Below are positions 1 through 11,445 of a stretch of 64,000 bases of DNA, piece by piece. The translations under genes were made by a program, and so were the position numbers. Source of the DNA: Nitzschia sp. pyKryTriq1 (Eukaryota; Bacillariophyta; Bacillariophyceae; Bacillariales; Bacillariaceae); assembly GCA_956465555.1 (NCBI GenBank), contig OY101122.1, positions 1,499,001 through 1,563,000 of the forward strand. The letters are read 5' to 3'. Each line of letters starts with the position of its first letter. Within the stretch, counting starts at the first letter, position 1. The notes under the pieces were generated by a model. It worked only from the letters and a program-made list of their open reading frames with translations, made no database searches and was not told the origin of the DNA.

Positions 1-530
1 ATGCCGGCATTCGCGCCTGGTACGAAAACTTCGCCACTGCATGCCATGACTATGGTTTTTACGCCCACCCGCTTTGGTGTTTCCAGCCCGACCATGGCGG
101 CGACCGTGGATTTACTGTTGGAAATGATGCTTCTGATAATCTACCGCAACGCATGGAAATCGCTATTGCCAAGATGTCCCACCCAATCTTTCGATTCCTC
201 TCGAAGAAAGACATGTTCCCTCGAGACAGTCGTCTCAGCTCCATTGTTCGCTCCTGTGACGGTGACGGGTACAAAGCCCTCAAGGCTGTTCTCTTTGATT
301 CGCACCCTGCGTTCCATGATCAGCCGTCAACCCTTATCACCGCATACCCAAAGCAACGAGATGCAACTACTCTGGAGTATTTCAAGCTCTTCATTGACTT
401 CGAACAGCTGCGTGCCTACATCGCCGATGTGACTGCTATCCTCGACGATGCGACTGAATTAGACATATTCATTCGCAACTCGAAGTACAGCACGTACCTC
501 AACCGAGTTCGCGGCTCTACCCCTCGGTAC
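1..530 (+). mobile_element. Fossil gag-like fragment of an LTR retroelement
   Basis: The left edge carries a reading frame whose translation resembles the gag-like region of Ty1/copia-type elements of diatoms, with an IRAWYENF segment, a GFYAHPLW segment and a later GDGYKAL-type segment. The similarity fades near 510-530, where GTAC-rich spacer begins. It is an incomplete, truncated fossil that runs off the window to the left. No terminal repeat is visible here. The family assignment is from remembered sequence character only and could be wrong. Confidence 0.4.
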
Positions 531-1051
531 ATTTATAGCTCCTATGGTTGGCTACTCTGCCATGTAGTTGTACCACCAGGACAGCTTGTACGTACCGGTA
601 CGTACCTGGTACCGGTACAGTACTGGTACCGGTACTGTACCAGATACTCGTACTACTGTCTACAGGCGGTACTGGTACTGTAGATAGATTGGCGAGTGTA
701 TGACGTCATAAACAGAGGTAAGTGCGACACAGCGCGAGCGAGCGGGCGCGATGATAGTCAGTACACGCACAGTACCAATACCAGTATGTACGTACCGTAT
801 CATACCGAGACTCGCTGGAAGCGTGCTGGAGTTTATTTTTTACGGGCTACTATCGCGAGCGCGGGCTCTGATTATGAAGAAGAATTGTACCAGGTACTGT
901 CTGTACGGTAACAGTAAGTTGAAAGTTGCAACAGTTCAACGATGGAACGAGGAACGAGATGCCATTTGTCCATTCTTATTCTTCTTCATTTTCATCGTTG
1001 AGCTAGTCAGTCAGTCTTCCTGGGTCCTTCCAACAACGCCGCAAGTGCGCT
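531..1051. repeat. Intergenic spacer with GTAC-rich palindromes
   Basis: This spacer separates the retroelement fragment from the MORN gene. At about 585-680 and 770-910 it is dense in GTAC, GGTACC and TACCGGTA, the short palindromic vocabulary that recurs in most spacers of this window. It also holds a TGACGTCA site at 701. No credible coding frame was seen. The last 100 bases probably contain the promoter and 5' leader of the gene starting at 1052. Confidence 0.6.
701..708. promoter_or_regulatory. CRE-like TGACGTCA palindrome
   Basis: A perfect TGACGTCA lies 344 bases upstream of the MORN gene start. bZIP factors of the CREB/ATF type bind this palindrome, and the half-sites TGACGT and ACGTCA are CO2/cAMP-responsive elements in diatoms. 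Function here is inferred only. Confidence 0.35.
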
Positions 1052-2494
1052 ATGCCGCCGTCCGCCACCATGAGGAAGAACTCCACCTCGCCGCCTTCGA
1101 TGGGAAATGAATCCTCTACGACCGGCAAACTAATGCAACTGCAGAAGGTTCGGAAAGCGGCTAGGTTAATCGGCATGGTAAATGGTCTTCAAAAGAGTAT
1201 GGAGGCGATGATCGAGAAACGAGCATACCATGCACAAAGGTCTACGGACTTGGAGAATGCTTTGACCGAAAGTGCTCCTGAGGCTTTAACCAAGTCAATA
1301 TCGATTCGCACCATCCAGGTCGCCGACATTATGATGGAGTTAGAGGATGCAACTGAAAAGAATGCTACTTTTGAAGAGAGGATCCACATCCTGCAACATG
1401 GTCACGAGCGAGACAAGCAAAATATGCAAGCTCAACTAGACGAATTGCAGAGTGATTATGAGTTGTTGGAGGAGCAGGCTGAGGCAACGCAGAAAGCGCT
1501 AAAACAACAATTAAGGGCAGCAAAGGAAGAAGCTGCCGAGGCGCAGATGAAATATACCAAAATGCGCCAGAATTACCATTCACTGACCAAGAATATTGCA
1601 ATAATGGCCACCAAAATAGCCAGCGTACAACGTGAGAACAGAAGTCTTCGGGAGGAGGCGGACGAGAGCCATCGAGCTCTAGTTGAAATGGAGAGAAAAG
1701 TACGACTTTTGAGGGAAAGTGAAAAGGCCATGTTGGAAAGTATCGTTTCCGGAGAGGCGGAAGACCCTGATGATACGATGGGACCGTCTCAATCACAACT
1801 CGATGAGTCTAAATCTGAGAATGAGGAGCTGGTAGATGAACACACAGCCAATGCCTTGGCGATTGAAGAATTGCAAAGTCGAGTGAAAGAACGAATGGCT
1901 TCGCTCAATGCACAGAGTCAGGAGCAGAGTATGATTTCTTCTTCGTCCAGTATTATTGAGGCGCAAATCAGCGACGATACCACTTCTTCTGTTGTGACGG
2001 AAGTCAGATCTAATATGTCTGTGCACACTGCGAGCACCTCTCCGAAACACTCTCACCGCTTGGAATCGTCGGCGAACCAAGTCTCGAAACTTGACGGATT
2101 GTTGAACATTGTTCGATCAATATCAAACCAAAGCTTCTGCTCGGGTACACAGCTTCTAGCGACCACGAGCAGCGAATCCAAGATTCAGATTTTTGAGGAC
2201 ATTTCCGTCGGTAACGAGACGCCGCCACAGCCTCCAGTCCAGATCATCAAGGATGTACCGAACATTGCAAGGCGCATGAAAATCTGCATTGACGGTATGG
2301 AAGGGGCCTATACGGGACCACTCGGCTCGAATGGCTTGCCAAATGGTACTGGGACGATTCGTTTCAAGAATCGTGATACCTATCTTGGGGACTTGAGAGA
2401 TGGGAAACTCCACGGTAAAGGGGCCATGTACTATGGAGCCAGAGATAAGACCACGGTTCGTGGAATGTTCGAGAACAACGTTCTGATGGGCTGA
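1052..2494 (+). CDS. Coiled-coil protein with C-terminal MORN repeats
   Basis: This single-exon frame encodes 480 residues. Residues about 25-240 are rich in E, K, Q, L and A in heptad-like order and should form a long coiled coil. Residues about 245-415 are Ser/Thr-rich and probably disordered. The C-terminus (about 410-475) carries MORN-type repeats, seen as GLPNGTGTIRF, DTYLGDLRDGKLHGKG and a third partial unit ending at the C-terminus. MORN repeats commonly bind membrane lipids or act as scaffolds. The annotated start is the first ATG; a second ATG six codons on (1070) has a better context (gccaccATGa) and may be the real one. The exact function is unknown. Confidence 0.75.
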   Translation: MPPSATMRKNSTSPPSMGNESSTTGKLMQLQKVRKAARLIGMVNGLQKSMEAMIEKRAYHAQRSTDLENALTESAPEALTKSISIRTIQVADIMMELEDATEKNATFEERIHILQHGHERDKQNMQAQLDELQSDYELLEEQAEATQKALKQQLRAAKEEAAEAQMKYTKMRQNYHSLTKNIAIMATKIASVQRENRSLREEADESHRALVEMERKVRLLRESEKAMLESIVSGEAEDPDDTMGPSQSQLDESKSENEELVDEHTANALAIEELQSRVKERMASLNAQSQEQSMISSSSSIIEAQISDDTTSSVVTEVRSNMSVHTASTSPKHSHRLESSANQVSKLDGLLNIVRSISNQSFCSGTQLLATTSSESKIQIFEDISVGNETPPQPPVQIIKDVPNIARRMKICIDGMEGAYTGPLGSNGLPNGTGTIRFKNRDTYLGDLRDGKLHGKGAMYYGARDKTTVRGMFENNVLMG

Positions 2495-3326
2495 AATTGA
2501 TGCTACATAAGACAAAGTCAACGATTTTGTGAGTGTTCATTTGATTGTATGACTTTGATGTTTGATTTATCCTCTACTAGAGCCCTTGCCGTCTCTGGAC
2601 AACGGATTTTTACTACCCGATAAGGGCCAATTCATGCCCAACCTCGCGGGCCTGGTTCTCGCTCGTTATGCTCTTGACGAATGAATGCAAGGCGAACAAT
2701 ACATGTACATGTCAATATACGATTACTATTGCAAGACTACCAAATGTGCTGAAGGGCGTTCGAACGAGAAGCTGACTTATCCTAGTATGTCTTCAGCATG
2801 AGACACGGCATGTTTGCAGTGGTGTCCCATTCTTCTTTTTCTTCTTGCAGTTGAATATTTTTTAGTGTATTTCCTTTCAAGCAATTTCGTGTTATGATAA
2901 TGATCGAAGCTACGGGTAGCTTAATAGCTCTGTTAGCTCTCTCTACTCGAGAGTCTATCACTTACCAGGTAGAGAGCTTATTCTATTTCAGAGTGCTCAC
3001 ATGCATGAACAGGGAGAATGACTAGTCCGAATAAATCCATCTTCGCCTGGCCCCATCGACCGCGCAAAATAGACGCACAATAAGGCGCATTTTCGATTTT
3101 GTTGATGTCAGTAATCAATCGTGGAGCGCGACAGTGAGGGAGATGGAAGATGGAAACAACACATCAACGCCCAACAAGCAAAACGCCAAACGCCAAACGC
3201 CAAACCTCTTCTCCTTTCTTCTCTTCACTACTGTACAAGCATTCATTCGCCCTCTGTCTCCGTTGCTGTTGCTGTCCTGCTTCCTCTGTCTTCGCCCCCC
3301 CCCCCCCTCTCCCCCATCTTTGCACC
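2495..3326. other. Intergenic spacer with a hairpin and simple repeats
   Basis: No credible gene is seen. An imperfect hairpin lies at about 2938-2980, with AGCTCTCTCTAC facing GTAGAGAGCT. A 7-base tandem repeat (AAACGCC units) lies at about 3180-3205 and a C-tract of about 14 bases near 3297-3310, both in the presumed 5' leader of the KIN17 gene. An in-frame upstream ATG at 3150 would lengthen that protein, but the added stretch is low-complexity. Confidence 0.55.
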
Positions 3327-4580
3327 ATGCCCAAAGCCGAACGCGGAAGCGCCAAGGACATTGGCAATCGCATCAAGTCCAAGGGGCTGCAAAAGCTCAA
3401 GTTTTACTGCCAAATGTGCGAAAAGCAATGTCGGGATGCCAACGGATTCAAGTGTCATTTGACTTCGGAGTCACATTTGCGTCAGATGAAAATCTTTAGT
3501 GACAACGCCGGAGGAATTCTCGACAGCTACAGCAAGAATTTTGAAAAGAACTACCTATCCACTTTGCGAATGCGACACGGCACCAAAAAGGTCAACGCCA
3601 ACAATGTCTACCAAGAACTGATTTCCGACAAGGAACATATTCACATGAATGCAACGCACTGGGCGACGCTGACTGATTTTGTACAATATTTGGGGAAAAC
3701 GGGAAAGTGCGTCGTGGAAGAGACGGAACGAGGGTGGTTTGTCTCGTATATTGAACGAGATGCATCCATTTTGGCGAGGAAGGAAGCCTTGCAACGACGA
3801 GAAGAAGCCGAGAAGGCTCTGGAAGAAGCGCAGTCTCAACGCATGGAAATACAGAGGATTGAAGCAGCGAAAGCGTTGGATCGAGCCGGAGGGACAGTTC
3901 AAACAGAAGCTACCAAGTTGGAGCGAAGTGATCAAGATGGACCCATCAAGGTTGCTTTGGGGGGTGCCTCTTCTAAAAAGACATCCAACGTCAAAGTTGT
4001 GCATTCGGCGTTCGACGACGACGATGGTGAAGACGATGACGAAGAGGAAGAGGCTCCAAAGGCGCCCAAATTTGACATTACAGTGCCAGTAGTAGCAAAC
4101 CCAGAAATTAAGCGAGCAGGTAGCAAACGGAAGGATGATTCCTTGCCACAAGATGAATCGACAAAGTCTATCAAGCGTTTCAAGACCGAGAAAGACAAGA
4201 CTTTTCGAAATGATTACTGGTTATATCGGGACATTGTTGTACGGATCATTTCCAAAAAATTTGCCGGCGGCAAATACTTCAAGCGAAAAGCGGTCGTTGA
4301 CAAGGTGATTGACAAATATACAGCGGAGGTGGAGGTTTTGGACTCTGGACCCGAAGAGAAAGATGGCGGCGATATTTTGCGCTTAGATCAAGATGATTTA
4401 GAGACGGTGATTCCTAAGGAGACTGGCAGGAAAGTTCGGATACTCAATGGGAAGTATAGAGGTGAAAAGGCCAGAGTCGAGGAACTTGATAAGAAAGGTT
4501 TCCAAGCTACGCTACGACTGAGTGTTGGCGATAAAATTCTCAAGGGAATTCCATACGAAGACTTCTCCAAGCTAGCATGA
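3327..4580 (+). CDS. KIN17: KIN17-like DNA/RNA-binding zinc-finger protein
   Basis: The 417-residue product matches the KIN17/Rts2 family, conserved nuclear proteins linked to DNA replication, repair and RNA processing. Near the N-terminus is the family C2H2 finger (C28, C31, H44, H50) after the motif KSKGLQKLKFYCQMC. Residues about 51-160 form the conserved winged-helix region, followed by an E/K/A-rich helix, an acidic stretch near 230 (DDDDGEDDDEEEE) and C-terminal SH3-like/KOW modules (GRKVRILNGKYRGEKARV). Human KIN17 is 393 residues, so length fits. The start at 3327 is chosen because MPKAE is the conserved family N-terminus; the longer in-frame start at 3150 adds non-conserved low-complexity residues. 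Confidence 0.93.
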   Translation: MPKAERGSAKDIGNRIKSKGLQKLKFYCQMCEKQCRDANGFKCHLTSESHLRQMKIFSDNAGGILDSYSKNFEKNYLSTLRMRHGTKKVNANNVYQELISDKEHIHMNATHWATLTDFVQYLGKTGKCVVEETERGWFVSYIERDASILARKEALQRREEAEKALEEAQSQRMEIQRIEAAKALDRAGGTVQTEATKLERSDQDGPIKVALGGASSKKTSNVKVVHSAFDDDDGEDDDEEEEAPKAPKFDITVPVVANPEIKRAGSKRKDDSLPQDESTKSIKRFKTEKDKTFRNDYWLYRDIVVRIISKKFAGGKYFKRKAVVDKVIDKYTAEVEVLDSGPEEKDGGDILRLDQDDLETVIPKETGRKVRILNGKYRGEKARVEELDKKGFQATLRLSVGDKILKGIPYEDFSKLA

Positions 4581-4699
4581 TGATGTTTTATGTTATCATA
4601 ATAATACGAAGTAGCACCATTCGCTAAACCTGTTTTCTCGTCTCTACTAGTGGCAAGTAGAAGCAATACTGTACAAGCGATAATGTTACAAGTACAGTA

Positions 4700-6857
4700 C
4701 TATACTAGCCACGCATCATCCATCGCGGCTTCACCCACACTATGCTGTTGTCGAAGCCCCTGCTCCTCACCTACCAGTACGGGGCCTTGACTGTTATGAG
4801 AATATTCGCAAGGAGAAACGAAATTCACGGGAGACATATCTCGATCCTTCTCGGGAAAGTTCTTGGTAGGTGTGTCGATGACGGGCCGTGGTCGTTCATC
4901 CGCGTCCTGCCCTTGTGGCTGCCGAGCTCCCCAATCGAGTGACATCACAACTGCTTCAGGGTCGGTGTGCGTTCTCTTGTCGATCCTCTCGATGTCGATG
5001 CCTTTGGTTGCGATGGCGGACGGCCTTCTTTTAGACTCAACAGCTTGTAGTTCCACTACACTAGACTCGATCCTTCGCAAATCCACGGGGCAATCCGGAT
5101 GAGAACGCCGAGACATTTGAACTTCTTTGACAATGGCTTTGAAGCGTTTTCTTTGCGTGTTAGGGCTCGCAGACTTCTTGAGTTCAATGGTCTTCGGCAA
5201 ACCTCTCTTCTGTGAAAGGGTTGAAAAGAGTTCAATGGCGTTAGCTACTGATGGGGCAGTGGCAATCATCTCTTTACTCGGAATGATTGATAAAAATTTA
5301 ATCACCTTGGCTACCGCTGGAGCATTGATCAATATTTCACTTGGATCCAACATAGGCCTACGGCCGATATCAGCTGACTGGATCGAGATTTTGTCTGGTT
5401 CGCCCTCTCTCATTGGCGTGTCGACCTTGGAGCTCTCTTCAGTTCCTGAATTGAGACCTGAACTCGGTGTCTGTGGAGCTTGCATATTCATTTGCCCATC
5501 CCTTGGTAGCGGCGGTAGCGGCTCCTTTGGCAGTTGATCATCGTCAAAGGCGTCATTGTTTCCCTTGGAAAGGGTTTCCCGTCTCATCGAATTATAGTAC
5601 TGCAGTTCTAGCTCGATCGGGTATAGTAGGTCGATACACCTCTCTGACTGGTTTGGATCGTTTTCACCACTAGGAAGTTGGCGACTTCGAGCTTCTGATT
5701 TGATCGCGGACTGAATCCAGAAAGACTCTGACAACGGTGATTGGAGATATCCCACCGACAACTCGAGAGCATTACTTCCCCGTAATTCTTTGTACCATCG
5801 ACTTGTTGCCACTTGTGGACTGATAGCACAAATGTGTGGCAGTAAGAAGTTTGAAGACTGCAGCAGATCCAAGTCAAAGCTATGTTTGAACAGCGTCGGA
5901 ACATCATTCGCGCCGCATTCCTTCTTTCTCTCGCCGTGGAAATCAGACAGATCCTTCGAAGATGGAGTCAACACATCGTCCATTTGAGCCGCAGAAAGGT
6001 TGTGAAAGAATGAATTGTACGAGCCATCCGGCAGAATCAGCATATCCTTTAGATTCGAAAGAAGCCCCAACTGCGCTCGATGAAAATAATGCAGTTGATC
6101 TTGGGATGGAAGTTGAGCAGATAAGGTCCCTGATCCGTATCCATCAAATTCGTCGGCAGAATCGTCGTCGGCCTCAGAGTATTTCCCCCCGAGCCGAACC
6201 TTGATTCTCGGAATGGTAATTACCTTTGAGCAAGGATTCTGAAGCCAGTACTTTGCTTTAGCGGTGATCACCCAGTAGCCCCGATACCCCTTCTCATTGT
6301 CTATCGTGTAAAAATCCAATTCCTCCAACTCCACTTTGACACCTTCTCGTTGCGGCTGCTGTGGCTTCAATGTGCCCACGAGAACGTAGTTTTGCAGGTC
6401 TTGCGTATCCACTGGTAGCGACACTCGTCGAAAGGGAAAGGCAAATGTTTCATCGGACACAAAATACCCCAACAGCGCCCTATTGGGCTTCGCGACCAGG
6501 TACCAATCCTCCAAGGCCCGGCAAGGGAGGTGCGAGAGAACGCTGCCGGCCTCTTCTAACAATCGGTCTAGGTTGTTGTTTTTGGTGATGGTGTCACGCG
6601 ACGGAAGAGTTTCTTCTTGTTTGGATGAGATCTTTTCAAAGCTGAACGCCGATGCTGGAAACTGAGAATCCACCTACTCGTACAATAATTATGTTTTCAA
6701 ACAAAAAAATCGAAAGTGAGAATATCAATACCAGAAAGCCGATGACACGTCGAGCTCCGATAGAAAATAGAACGATACTACTCCTTTCATGCATATACTG
6801 ACGCACCTCATCTTCCGTCAAGCTATCTCGAAGTCTTTGTCGTTTACCAAAGCTCAT
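4700..6857 (-). CDS. RFTS-like (DNMT1 replication-foci-type) protein, spliced
   Basis: The main exon (6673-4700) opens at a GTG, so it is not a true start. An upstream exon at 6857-6732 (MSFGKRQRLRD..) joins in frame through a 58-base intron (6731-6674, GTATTG..GAGTAG), giving 699 residues. An alternative donor at 6746 also keeps frame. Residues about 90-190 resemble the DNMT1/MET1 RFTS fold in motif order: a YVLVGTLKP strand, an EELDFYTID segment, then GYWVITAKAKYWLQNP. No methyltransferase motifs follow; the remainder is disordered with many S, P and E residues and ends in a basic, Arg-rich region. RFTS modules read chromatin or gate DNA methyltransferases. This assignment is tentative; the gene itself looks real. 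Confidence 0.6.
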
Positions 6858-7379
6858 GATGAATAGGAATAATGTGAAACTGACTGTCGCCGCATGCAAT
6901 CGTATTCATTCGTTCCTCTTGCTTGATTATTATGATTTATGGTGGCATTCGCAGTATTATATTTTTGTGCGTGATGCGTGATGTGTGATGATGTGTGGAG
7001 GATGAGAAAGATGACAAATACGAGGAGGAACAGCTATGATACGGTACGTACAGGTACTGTACTGGTGTACCTACCGCCGGGCTTTGGTCTCAAGCACCGG
7101 TACTTATAACTGCGTCTGATGCATGCAGTGCAGTCTGGAGTCGTGTGATGACGACAGGAAAGTGCAGAAGAGCAAGGCGCGAAAATCGACATTTATATAT
7201 GCCGACTTTTACTCCGCGGATCCGGGGAAAGGCCAACTCCTCCGTACCTAAATCTAACGTTGAAGCAGAACTCTCATCGTACCTAAATCTAACGTTGAAG
7301 CAGAACTCATCAATTGCGAAACTTCTGGTAAAAGAAAATAATAAGCCCCCATATAATTATGCATAAGTAATAAGTATGT
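6858..7379. repeat. Spacer with GTAC motifs and a 35-base tandem duplication
   Basis: GTAC-type sequence lies at about 7038-7110. A tandem duplication with a 35-base period starts at 7243 and 7278; both copies begin CGTACCTAAATCTAACGTTG and run to about 7310. No credible coding frame was found. Confidence 0.55.
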
Positions 7380-8009
7380 CTATGTAGTATTTTGACGGTA
7401 CCAACTCATACGGTACGTTCCGCATGAGATAATACCGAATGGATTCTCCCTGACAACTAATAGTATTAGAAGGGAAGGCCTATTCGATATGGGGGCAGCA
7501 GATGTCGATTGATTATAATTATGATGATCAAGAGAGATCACAGCAATAATAGAAAGGTCGGTGATGCTCTGGCGCAATGCATTTACTGTTGCATTTGAGT
7601 CCAGGTAGGACTCTCCAAGGATGGTCGTGAGTAACGATAGGCCGTGCCTATAGCTGTCGCGTACGTATTGGTCTTCCTTAGTCTGGACCTTCGCTTTGGC
7701 TTTGAGCGAGAGCGTGTTCATCAGACAATTCCTTGAAAAGCATACAGTCTTGCTGGATCTTGTAATCCGAATCCTCTACTAGGACATCCTCCCATTCCTG
7801 GAAGAGGCGCTCTAGCGAGGAGATTGAACCCCCCTGATTTTCTCTGCATATCGTCCAACTGACATTTGGACTGCTCGGTCGTTGATTTCTTTCTCTGAGA
7901 AAGAAGCCACTGTGCGCATCACTTGCGGTACAGTTAGCGCTGGTGCTTCCAACCAAATATCCACAGCGGCTTTCACTCGCCTGTCAACTTCTTTTGCCTT
8001 CCTTGCCAT
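7380..8009 (-). pseudogene. Broken small gene with an HTH-like N-terminus
   Basis: An ATG at 8009 opens a 65-codon frame (MARKAKEVDRR..) whose start resembles short HTH/psq-type proteins that accompany DNA transposons in diatoms: basic N-terminus, then AAVDIWLEAPALTVPQV and a second helix. The plausible coding sense moves to another frame at a run of six G on the coding strand (7834-7829), continuing as SSLERLFQEWEDVLVEDS, and moves again near 7700 toward MNTLSLKAKAK-like sequence. This looks like a decayed gene, though an unrecognised intron or a sequencing error at the homopolymer would give the same picture. Function is unknown. Confidence 0.35.
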
Positions 8010-8721
8010 GTTGGGATACTAATAGGGATTGCGTATAGGTCCTGTCACAATTCTAAGGCTGGCAACAGTCTCAAAATGGCATGTAACGGAACGGAAGTGA
8101 TTTGATGGCACAAAAAATTGTCCCACCGTACACTGCTTTTGGCGGGCTGTATCTCGGCGAGATACTGTGCAAACATAGCGAGTAAGGTGCCGTTGGAAAG
8201 CTCTTTGCGTGCACTTTCGTTCTAACTGTTATAACCGAAGAAATCAAATTGATAGAGGTTTCGTTTCCGTTCAAGTAGCTGGGGGGCTGAAATTCGGCTA
8301 AATTAGTTCTGTTACAGCGCGCGACATTACTTGTGTTAAACCCGTACAGTTCCGGTAATGGTAGGACGAGTTCGTTGAGAAGCACCGAGCGAGGCGGAAT
8401 CTGGAATCTCTCTTTTGGAATCTTTGACGACCTTTTCAGCCAGACATTCGGCGCGCGGCGATCGCGCAGGTCACCATAACGGAGTGACCGCACGTTCGCA
8501 AACAAACAAACAACGAAGAATCGCAAGAAGATCCATCGTCGCGACACAATAGCATATGCAGGGGCAAACCCGAGCGACGAGCGAGAGCAGAGAGCACAAA
8601 GCAAAACACAGGCTGAAACACGTCGCATATCATCATCATCATCATCATCACTTCATCGCTAGCGATAAGAGAAAGAAGTGACTGTTGTCGCTGAACAAAT
8701 AAACAAGGATCTATTCTAAGC
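8010..8721. other. Upstream spacer of the threonyl-tRNA synthetase gene
   Basis: No gene is called here. An antisense frame at 8628-8071 begins with a signal-like stretch, but it overlaps the presumed ThrRS promoter and has no family likeness. A short CAT microsatellite lies at about 8630-8652 (catcatcat units), close to the likely 5' leader. Confidence 0.5.
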
Positions 8722-11359
8722 ATGTCATCAGAAGGGGAAACGAAACCCGATGAAGGAGTCGGTCTCGAACAGGGCCGACGCGCCAAAGAAGGCAGCGGTC
8801 CCCGCATGGACACATCGGCGAAGAGATTGATTGGGGGCGACTCCTTTGTAGCACGGGAAGCCAACCCAGAATGGATCAAGAAGCGAGATGAAATTTACGC
8901 CACCATCAAAGGCCGTCGCGTGGAAGAACTCTCCACAAAGACGCCCGTCGATATCACGGTCACAATGCCTGATGGCAAAATGATTGCGGAAGACAAGGAA
9001 GGCGCCAAATTCCAGGCATGGAAGACCTCCCCTTACGATGTCGCTGTCACCATTAGTCAAGGGTTGGCGGATGCCAGTGCAGTAGCACGTGTCACGTACG
9101 AAAAATTCGTGGACGATTACAGTCCGGCCGAAGATGGTATGGAGGGAGAGGACACCTTGATGGACGCCATGGCGGATCTCACGCTCGACGATGAGGCTTC
9201 GGGCAAGACCATGCTGTGGGATATGACGCGCCCTCTGGTTGGGCCAGTCTCAAAGCTGGAATTCTGCAAGTTTGATGACGATCGGGATGCAAAGACCGTC
9301 TTCTGGCACTCGTCTGCTCACATGCTTGGAGAAGCTTTGGAGCACCTGTACGGATGCAAGTTGACCATCGGTCCTCCCCTAGCTGGTGGATTTTACTACG
9401 ATTCTTACATGGGGAAGGAATCTCTCAAGGAAGATGATTGTAAGTGAAAACACATCGAAGAAAATTTTGCTCGTCTTATGTACTTGATTTGAAGGACCCA
9501 GGAATCTTATTTCGTTTTTGCCTGATTATCGTCTTGGGAATCCCTTTGAGCAAATTTCAGACAAACCCATCGAACAAGAGGTTAATAAGATTATCAAGCA
9601 GAAGCAAAAGTTTGAACGCATGGTCGTCACTAAGGATGAAGCCTTGGAACTTTTTGCTGACAACCCTTTCAAGCAAGAAATCCTAACCACTAAGGTACCA
9701 GATGGTACTCGTACCACTGTGTACAAGTGCGGAGACTTGATTGACTTGTGCCGCGGCCCTCACCTTGCCCACACCGGAAAGGTCAAAGCCTTTGCTACCA
9801 CCCGACACTCTGCCACCAACTGGTTGGGAGATACTGATAACGACTCGCTGCAGCGAATGTATGGTATTAGTTTCCCCGACAAGAAGCAGCTCAAAGTTTG
9901 GCAAGAAAACATGGAAAAGGTAGGTCCATTCAAACCACCGCATTGTGTTGTGGCGCCATCTAAGACGGTTCAAAGATGAAAACTATACGAATCTCATTCT
10001 CGGAAACATAATGACGACAAATTTCCATTCCGCTGATTCTACTGAGACCCATTTGCCGCCCTTCGTTCGATCCATCGCATGGATTTCTTCGTCGCTTGTA
10101 TGGATGGCACAATTGTCTAACGCCGACTTCTTTGTTCAATATTATAGGCCAAGGAACGTGACCACCGACGTGTTGCAACCAAGCAAGATCTCATCATGTT
10201 CCACGATTTGTCCGCCGGTAGTGCTTTCTGGTTGCCGCATGGGGCTCGTATTTACAACAAGTTGATTAACTTTATCCGCTCGCACTACTGGAAGCGTGGA
10301 TACGATGAGATCATTACCCCCAACATTTATAACTTAGATCTCTGGCACAAATCTGGACATGCAATGCACTACAAAGATGCCATGTTCTGTTTCGATGTAG
10401 AAGGCCAAGAATGGGCTATGAAGCCCATGAACTGCCCTGGACACTGTTTGATGTTTGGAGGCCAAATCCGCTCTTACCGTGATCTCCCTATCCGCTATGC
10501 CGACTTTGGCGTGTTGCACCGAAATGAGCTGTCGGGTGCGCTCACCGGATTGACACGCGTCAGACGTTTCCAGCAGGACGATGCGCATATTTACTGCCGA
10601 GAAGATCAAATTAAAAGTGAAGTTCTTGGTGCTTTGGACTTTATGAAGAGTGTCTACGAGACGTTTGGAATGACATACAAACTGGAGCTTTCTACTCGAC
10701 CTAAGAAGGCTTTGGGTGACATTGAGTTGTGGAATCGTGCGGAGGCTTCCCTAGCCGAAGCCATGGATGAGTTCATTGGCAAGGGAAATTGGAGAGAAAA
10801 TCCTGGAGACGGTGCTTTTTATGGCCCCAAGATCGATATCAAGGTGATGGATGCCATGGAGCGTGTCCACCAGTGTGCCACCATTCAGCTCGACTTCCAG
10901 CTACCGATCCGCTTTGACCTGAAATACACCACCGATAGCAAAGAGGAAGGAAAGCAATTCGCGCGACCCGTCATGGTTCATCGAGCCATGCTTGGAAGTG
11001 TAGAACGCATGTTCGCTGTTTTGTGCGAGCATTGGGGTGGAAAGTGGCCCATGTGGATTAGTCCACGACAAGTCATGTTGATCCCCGTCCATGCGCGATT
11101 CAACGAATACTGTGAGGAAGTGAGACAAAAGCTACACGATGAGGGTTTCTATGTCGACGTTGATTCATCCAAGGCCACTTTTCAAAAGAAGGTTCGAAAT
11201 GCTCAGATTGCACAGTACAACTTCCAATTGGTAGTCGGTGAAACCGAGGTCAGCAATGGAAGCGTAAACATTAGGACTCGCGACAACGAAGTAGAAGGCG
11301 AAAAGAAAGTGGACGAAATGATTGCCATGTTCAAGAACCTACGGGATGAGTACCAGTAA
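8722..11359 (+). CDS. Threonyl-tRNA synthetase, cytosolic type, three exons
   Basis: Threonyl-tRNA synthetase charges tRNA-Thr. Exons are 8722-9439, 9561-9919 and 10148-11359, with introns of 121 and 228 bases (GTAAGT..TTTCAG and GTAGGT..TTATAG). Both junctions restore continuous family sequence (DDYKPIEQEV and MEKAKERDHR). The 762-residue product has a TGS domain (about 70-145), the SAD editing-associated domain with [12 protein letters not shown], the class II catalytic core with [27 protein letters not shown] and [14 protein letters not shown], and a C-terminal anticodon-binding domain ([10 protein letters not shown]). Zinc ligands of the family (Cys in MNCPGH, His in QDDAHIY, His in MVHRA) are all present. 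There is no obvious targeting peptide, so a cytosolic enzyme is most likely. Confidence 0.96.
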
Positions 11360-11445
11360 ACCTCGCCCATTTTAAACTTGTTTTAGCTTACGGTACGGAA
11401 GAAGTGCACCTCATGTATTGTTTGAATAGCATTATGTATCTACGC

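Noticed and set aside
751-1110. Frame running into the MORN gene from upstream
   Set aside because: It is in a different frame from the MORN gene and crosses GTAC-rich spacer.
3150-3326. Longer N-terminus for KIN17
   Set aside because: The extra 59 residues are low-complexity, and the conserved family start is MPKAE at 3327.
8071-8628. Antisense 185-codon frame with a signal-like start and GFAPAYA motif
   Set aside because: It overlaps the ThrRS promoter region, has no family likeness after the first 26 residues, and the FAP-like stretch is probably chance.
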